64,000 nt of DNA from NCBI RefSeq assembly GCF_021405525.1, contig NZ_JAGQAG010000001.1, positions 3,100,001 through 3,164,000 on the forward strand, in the 5' to 3' direction. This DNA is from Ruegeria pomeroyi (GTDB taxonomy: Bacteria; Pseudomonadota; Alphaproteobacteria; Rhodobacterales; Rhodobacteraceae). Numbering within the stretch: position 1 is the first letter of the stretch; each line of letters begins with the position of its first letter. Position numbers and translations under genes: made by a program. Shown piece after piece: positions 61,822 to 64,000 of this stretch. The notes below the pieces were generated by a model, which saw only the letters and a program-made list of their open reading frames with translations, ran no database searches and was not told the DNA's origin.

Positions 61822-63798
61822 TCAGTCCTGCGGGATCACCCGCAGGCCCAGTTCCATCAGCTGGTCCGAACTGGGCTCGGACGGCGCCTGCATCATCAGA
61901 TCCTCGGCGCGCTGGTTCATCGGGAACATCATCACTTCGCGAATGTTGGCCTCGTCCGCCAGCAGCATCACGATACGGTCGATCCCGGCGGCACAGCCCC
62001 CGTGCGGCGGCGCGCCGTAATGGAAGGCGTTGAAGAGCGCGCCAAAACGAGCCTTGACCTCGTCGGCACCATATCCGGCCAGCTCGAACGCCTTGAGCAT
62101 GATCTCGGGCTTGTGGTTGCGGATCGCGCCCGACACCAGTTCATAGCCGTTGCAGGCGAGGTCGTACTGATAGCCGCGCACCGCCATCGGGTCGCCGTTC
62201 AGCGCCTCCATCCCGCCTTGCGGCATCGAGAAGGGGTTGTGTTCAAAGTCGATCTCGCCGGTTTCCTCGTCGCGTTCGTAGATCGGGAAATCGACGATCC
62301 AGGCAAAGGCAAAGCGGTCGGTCTCGGTCAGGCCCAGTTCGGCGCCGATCACGTCGCGCGCCTTGCCCGCGACCTTTTCGAACGACTTGGGCTTGCCGCC
62401 GAGGAAGAAGGCGGCATCGCCCACGCCCAGGCCCAGCTGCTGGCGGATCGCCTCGGTGCGCTCGGGACCGATGTTCTTGGCCAGCGGTCCGGCGGCTTCG
62501 TGTGAGCCGAACGTTCCTTCAAATAGCAGTTTCGCTCTTCCAACTTCGCCGGAGCGCAGGAGTTCAGCAATTGTCTCTGATGCTTCTTTCTCACTCTCAG
62601 CGGCTTCGGACTTGAGCTTTTGCTCGAATGCCTCGCTGTCGAAAGGTTCTCCCGCTTGCGAAGCCTTCAAGAGTTGATACAGAGGTTCCCACTTTTTGAA
62701 ATCACCTTTGGGGCGCCAGAAGATATAGCCCATGCCCGGCAGGCCCTCTTTCTGGGCAAAGGCGTTCATCCGGTCGCAGAACTTGCGGCTGCCGCCGGTG
62801 GGGGCGGGAATGGCGCGGATCTCGGTGCCTTCCTGCTCCAGCAGTTTGGCGAAGATGGCAAAGCCCGAACCGCGGAAATGCTCGGAACAATCCTGCATCC
62901 TGATCGGGTTGCGCAGGTCGGGCTTGTCGGTGCCGTACCATTTGGCGGCATCGGCATAGGCGATCTGCGGCCAGTCCTGCGGCGCGTCCACCTTGCGACC
63001 GCCGCCGAATTCCTGAAACACGCCCGCCAGCACCGGCGCGATGGTGTCGAACACATCCTGCTGGGTGACAAAGCTCATTTCCAGGTCGAGCTGGTAGAAA
63101 TCGGTGGGCGAACGGTCGGCGCGCGGGTCCTCGTCGCGGAAACAGGGCGCGATCTGGAAATACTTGTCAAAGCCCGAGACCATGATCAGCTGCTTGAACT
63201 GCTGCGGCGCCTGCGGCAGCGCGTAGAAGCGGCCCGGATGCAGGCGCGAGGGCACCAGGAAGTCGCGCGCGCCTTCGGGCGAGGAGGCGGTGATGATTGG
63301 GGTCTGGTATTCGCGGAACCCCTTGTCCCACATGCGGCGGCGCATAGAGGCGACCACGTCCGAGCGCAGGGTCATGTTGGCCTGCATCGCCTCGCGGCGC
63401 AGGTCGAGATAGCGATAGCGCAGGCGGGTTTCTTCGGGGTATTCCTGATCGCCGAACACCATCAGCGGCAGTTCCTCGGCCCGGCCCAGCACCTCAAGCT
63501 CGCGGACATAGACCTCGATCTCGCCGGTGGGCAGCTTGGGGTTGACCAGGTCCGCGTCGCGCGCCTTGACCGTGCCGTCGATGCGGATGCACCATTCCGA
63601 GCGGACCTTTTCCAGCTCGGCGAAGGCGGCGCTGTCGCCGTCGCACAGCACCTGGGTCACGCCGTAATGGTCGCGCAGGTCGATGAACAGCACCCCGCCA
63701 TGGTCGCGCACCCTGTGGACCCAGCCGGACAGGCGAACGGTTTCGCCGACATTGGCGGCGGTCAGGGCGGCGCAGGTATGGCTGCGATAGGCGTGCAT
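61822..63798 (-). CDS. aspS: AspS, aspartyl-tRNA synthetase with 71-residue insertion
   Basis: This class II synthetase has the bacterial domain order: anticodon-binding OB fold (1-105), catalytic core with motif 2 [19 protein letters not shown], the GAD insertion domain and motif 3 near GIDRIVML. At 658 residues it exceeds the usual ~590. The excess is residues 363-433 (62500-62712), placed inside the GAD domain between GYIFWR and [13 protein letters not shown]. The insert is helical and charged, and its DNA is AT-richer (60-base blocks of 32 and 28 G+C). The frame is intact, so the enzyme is presumably functional. It is probably the non-discriminating type if GatCAB is present. Confidence 0.94.
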   Translation of the reverse strand: MHAYRSHTCAALTAANVGETVRLSGWVHRVRDHGGVLFIDLRDHYGVTQVLCDGDSAAFAELEKVRSEWCIRIDGTVKARDADLVNPKLPTGEIEVYVRELEVLGRAEELPLMVFGDQEYPEETRLRYRYLDLRREAMQANMTLRSDVVASMRRRMWDKGFREYQTPIITASSPEGARDFLVPSRLHPGRFYALPQAPQQFKQLIMVSGFDKYFQIAPCFRDEDPRADRSPTDFYQLDLEMSFVTQQDVFDTIAPVLAGVFQEFGGGRKVDAPQDWPQIAYADAAKWYGTDKPDLRNPIRMQDCSEHFRGSGFAIFAKLLEQEGTEIRAIPAPTGGSRKFCDRMNAFAQKEGLPGMGYIFWRPKGDFKKWEPLYQLLKASQAGEPFDSEAFEQKLKSEAAESEKEASETIAELLRSGEVGRAKLLFEGTFGSHEAAGPLAKNIGPERTEAIRQQLGLGVGDAAFFLGGKPKSFEKVAGKARDVIGAELGLTETDRFAFAWIVDFPIYERDEETGEIDFEHNPFSMPQGGMEALNGDPMAVRGYQYDLACNGYELVSGAIRNHKPEIMLKAFELAGYGADEVKARFGALFNAFHYGAPPHGGCAAGIDRIVMLLADEANIREVMMFPMNQRAEDLMMQAPSEPSSDQLMELGLRVIPQD

Positions 63799-63926
63799 CG
63801 GTGATATCCCTTCGGCGGAGAAAGCGTCGCGCCGATACAGCGCGATAGGCCGGGGAAGTCAAGGCCGCGCCGTATTACTCGAAGGTTTGTGGCCAATTCA
63901 CCCGGATTTCGTTGGATTTGTGCGGG

Positions 63927-63993
63927 TGGGGGCGCGGCGCCCTCTTGGCCTGCGGCCAATTCACCCCCGGGATATTTGGAGCAAGAGGAACGA
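63927..63993 (+). repeat. Composite intergenic repeat, copy F
   Basis: A GGGGCGC/GGCGCCC hairpin and TTGGCC-TGC-GGCCAA precede CACCCCCGGGATATTTGGAG and the tail CAAGAGGAACGAGG. It lies upstream of aspS at the window edge and matches copy E in the core. Confidence 0.78.
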
Positions 63994-64000
63994 GGCCGTC

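Noticed and set aside
61822-63798. Intein inside AspRS
   Set aside because: The 71-residue insert is too short and lacks the terminal Cys/Ser and His-Asn splicing signature.
1-64000. tRNA, rRNA, CRISPR, prophage or insertion-sequence content
   Set aside because: No T-loop-like clusters with acceptor pairing, regular spacer arrays, transposase, integrase or phage structural genes were seen on either strand.

Overview
The window is a chromosomal stretch of a high-GC alphaproteobacterium. A complete GcrA cell-cycle regulator, the gene repertoire (sox, MeaB plus methylmalonyl-CoA epimerase, KpsT/KpsE, AsmA, DUF1467) and codon use point to a marine Roseobacter-group Rhodobacteraceae, probably Ruegeria/Silicibacter-like. 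The genus is inference. No rRNA, tRNA, CRISPR array, insertion sequence or prophage was seen.

Layout. 1-10.7 kb is a thiosulfate/sulfur oxidation locus: soxV-W-X-Y-Z-A-B-C-D-E leftward and soxS-R-T rightward from a shared control region at 8.64-8.74 kb. Four dyads of the form ATTC-N8-GAAT (one imperfect) lie before soxVW/soxS, soxX, soxB and soxC, and a strong terminator follows soxA. Together these suggest that the persulfide-responsive ArsR-type SoxR controls several transcription units. 10.7-13.9 kb is a zinc uptake locus (znuA diverging from zur-znuC-znuB) with two Zur-type dyads between. 14.1-16.7 kb has lepA with an AT-richer DUF2971 gene directly behind it. 17-22.4 kb carries a secreted small protein, a HisD-family dehydrogenase with a divergent LysR regulator, a tyrosine phosphatase, a CobB deacylase and an ornithine-cyclodeaminase-like protein. 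22.4-23.7 kb holds a copper-chaperone pair and rpmB. 23.9-32.6 kb carries MeaB, the helicase HrpB, a GMC oxidoreductase, a Nudix hydrolase, a phosphate transporter and a ketopantoate reductase homologue.

32.7-36.8 kb is an arginine block (argD, argF, argC) ending in an unusual ACT-GNAT fusion translationally coupled to argC. 37-40.9 kb has a MerR regulator with a divergent zinc-ribbon protein, two transporters and an ABC-2 permease. 41-45 kb has gcrA, a YHS protein, a YghU-type GST, an SseB-like protein and a uracil-DNA glycosylase-family protein. 45.1-49.8 kb is a capsule export and sugar unit (kpsT, kpsE, kdsA, phosphohexomutase). 50-61 kb holds AsmA, rimO followed by a second AT-richer gene, a double-CDGSH protein, two DUF6455 paralogues, an M48 protease and small conserved proteins. 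59.4-61.8 kb contains a response regulator with a 35-residue membrane peptide and a probable type II restriction-modification pair (MT-A70 methylase plus BglII-family nuclease). The window ends with aspS, whose product carries a 71-residue insertion.

Three compositionally odd segments stand out, each attached to a translation gene: behind lepA, behind rimO and inside aspS. Two families of intergenic hairpin repeats recur across the window. Starts given here are often internal to longer open frames and were chosen from ribosome binding sites, signal peptides and family length.
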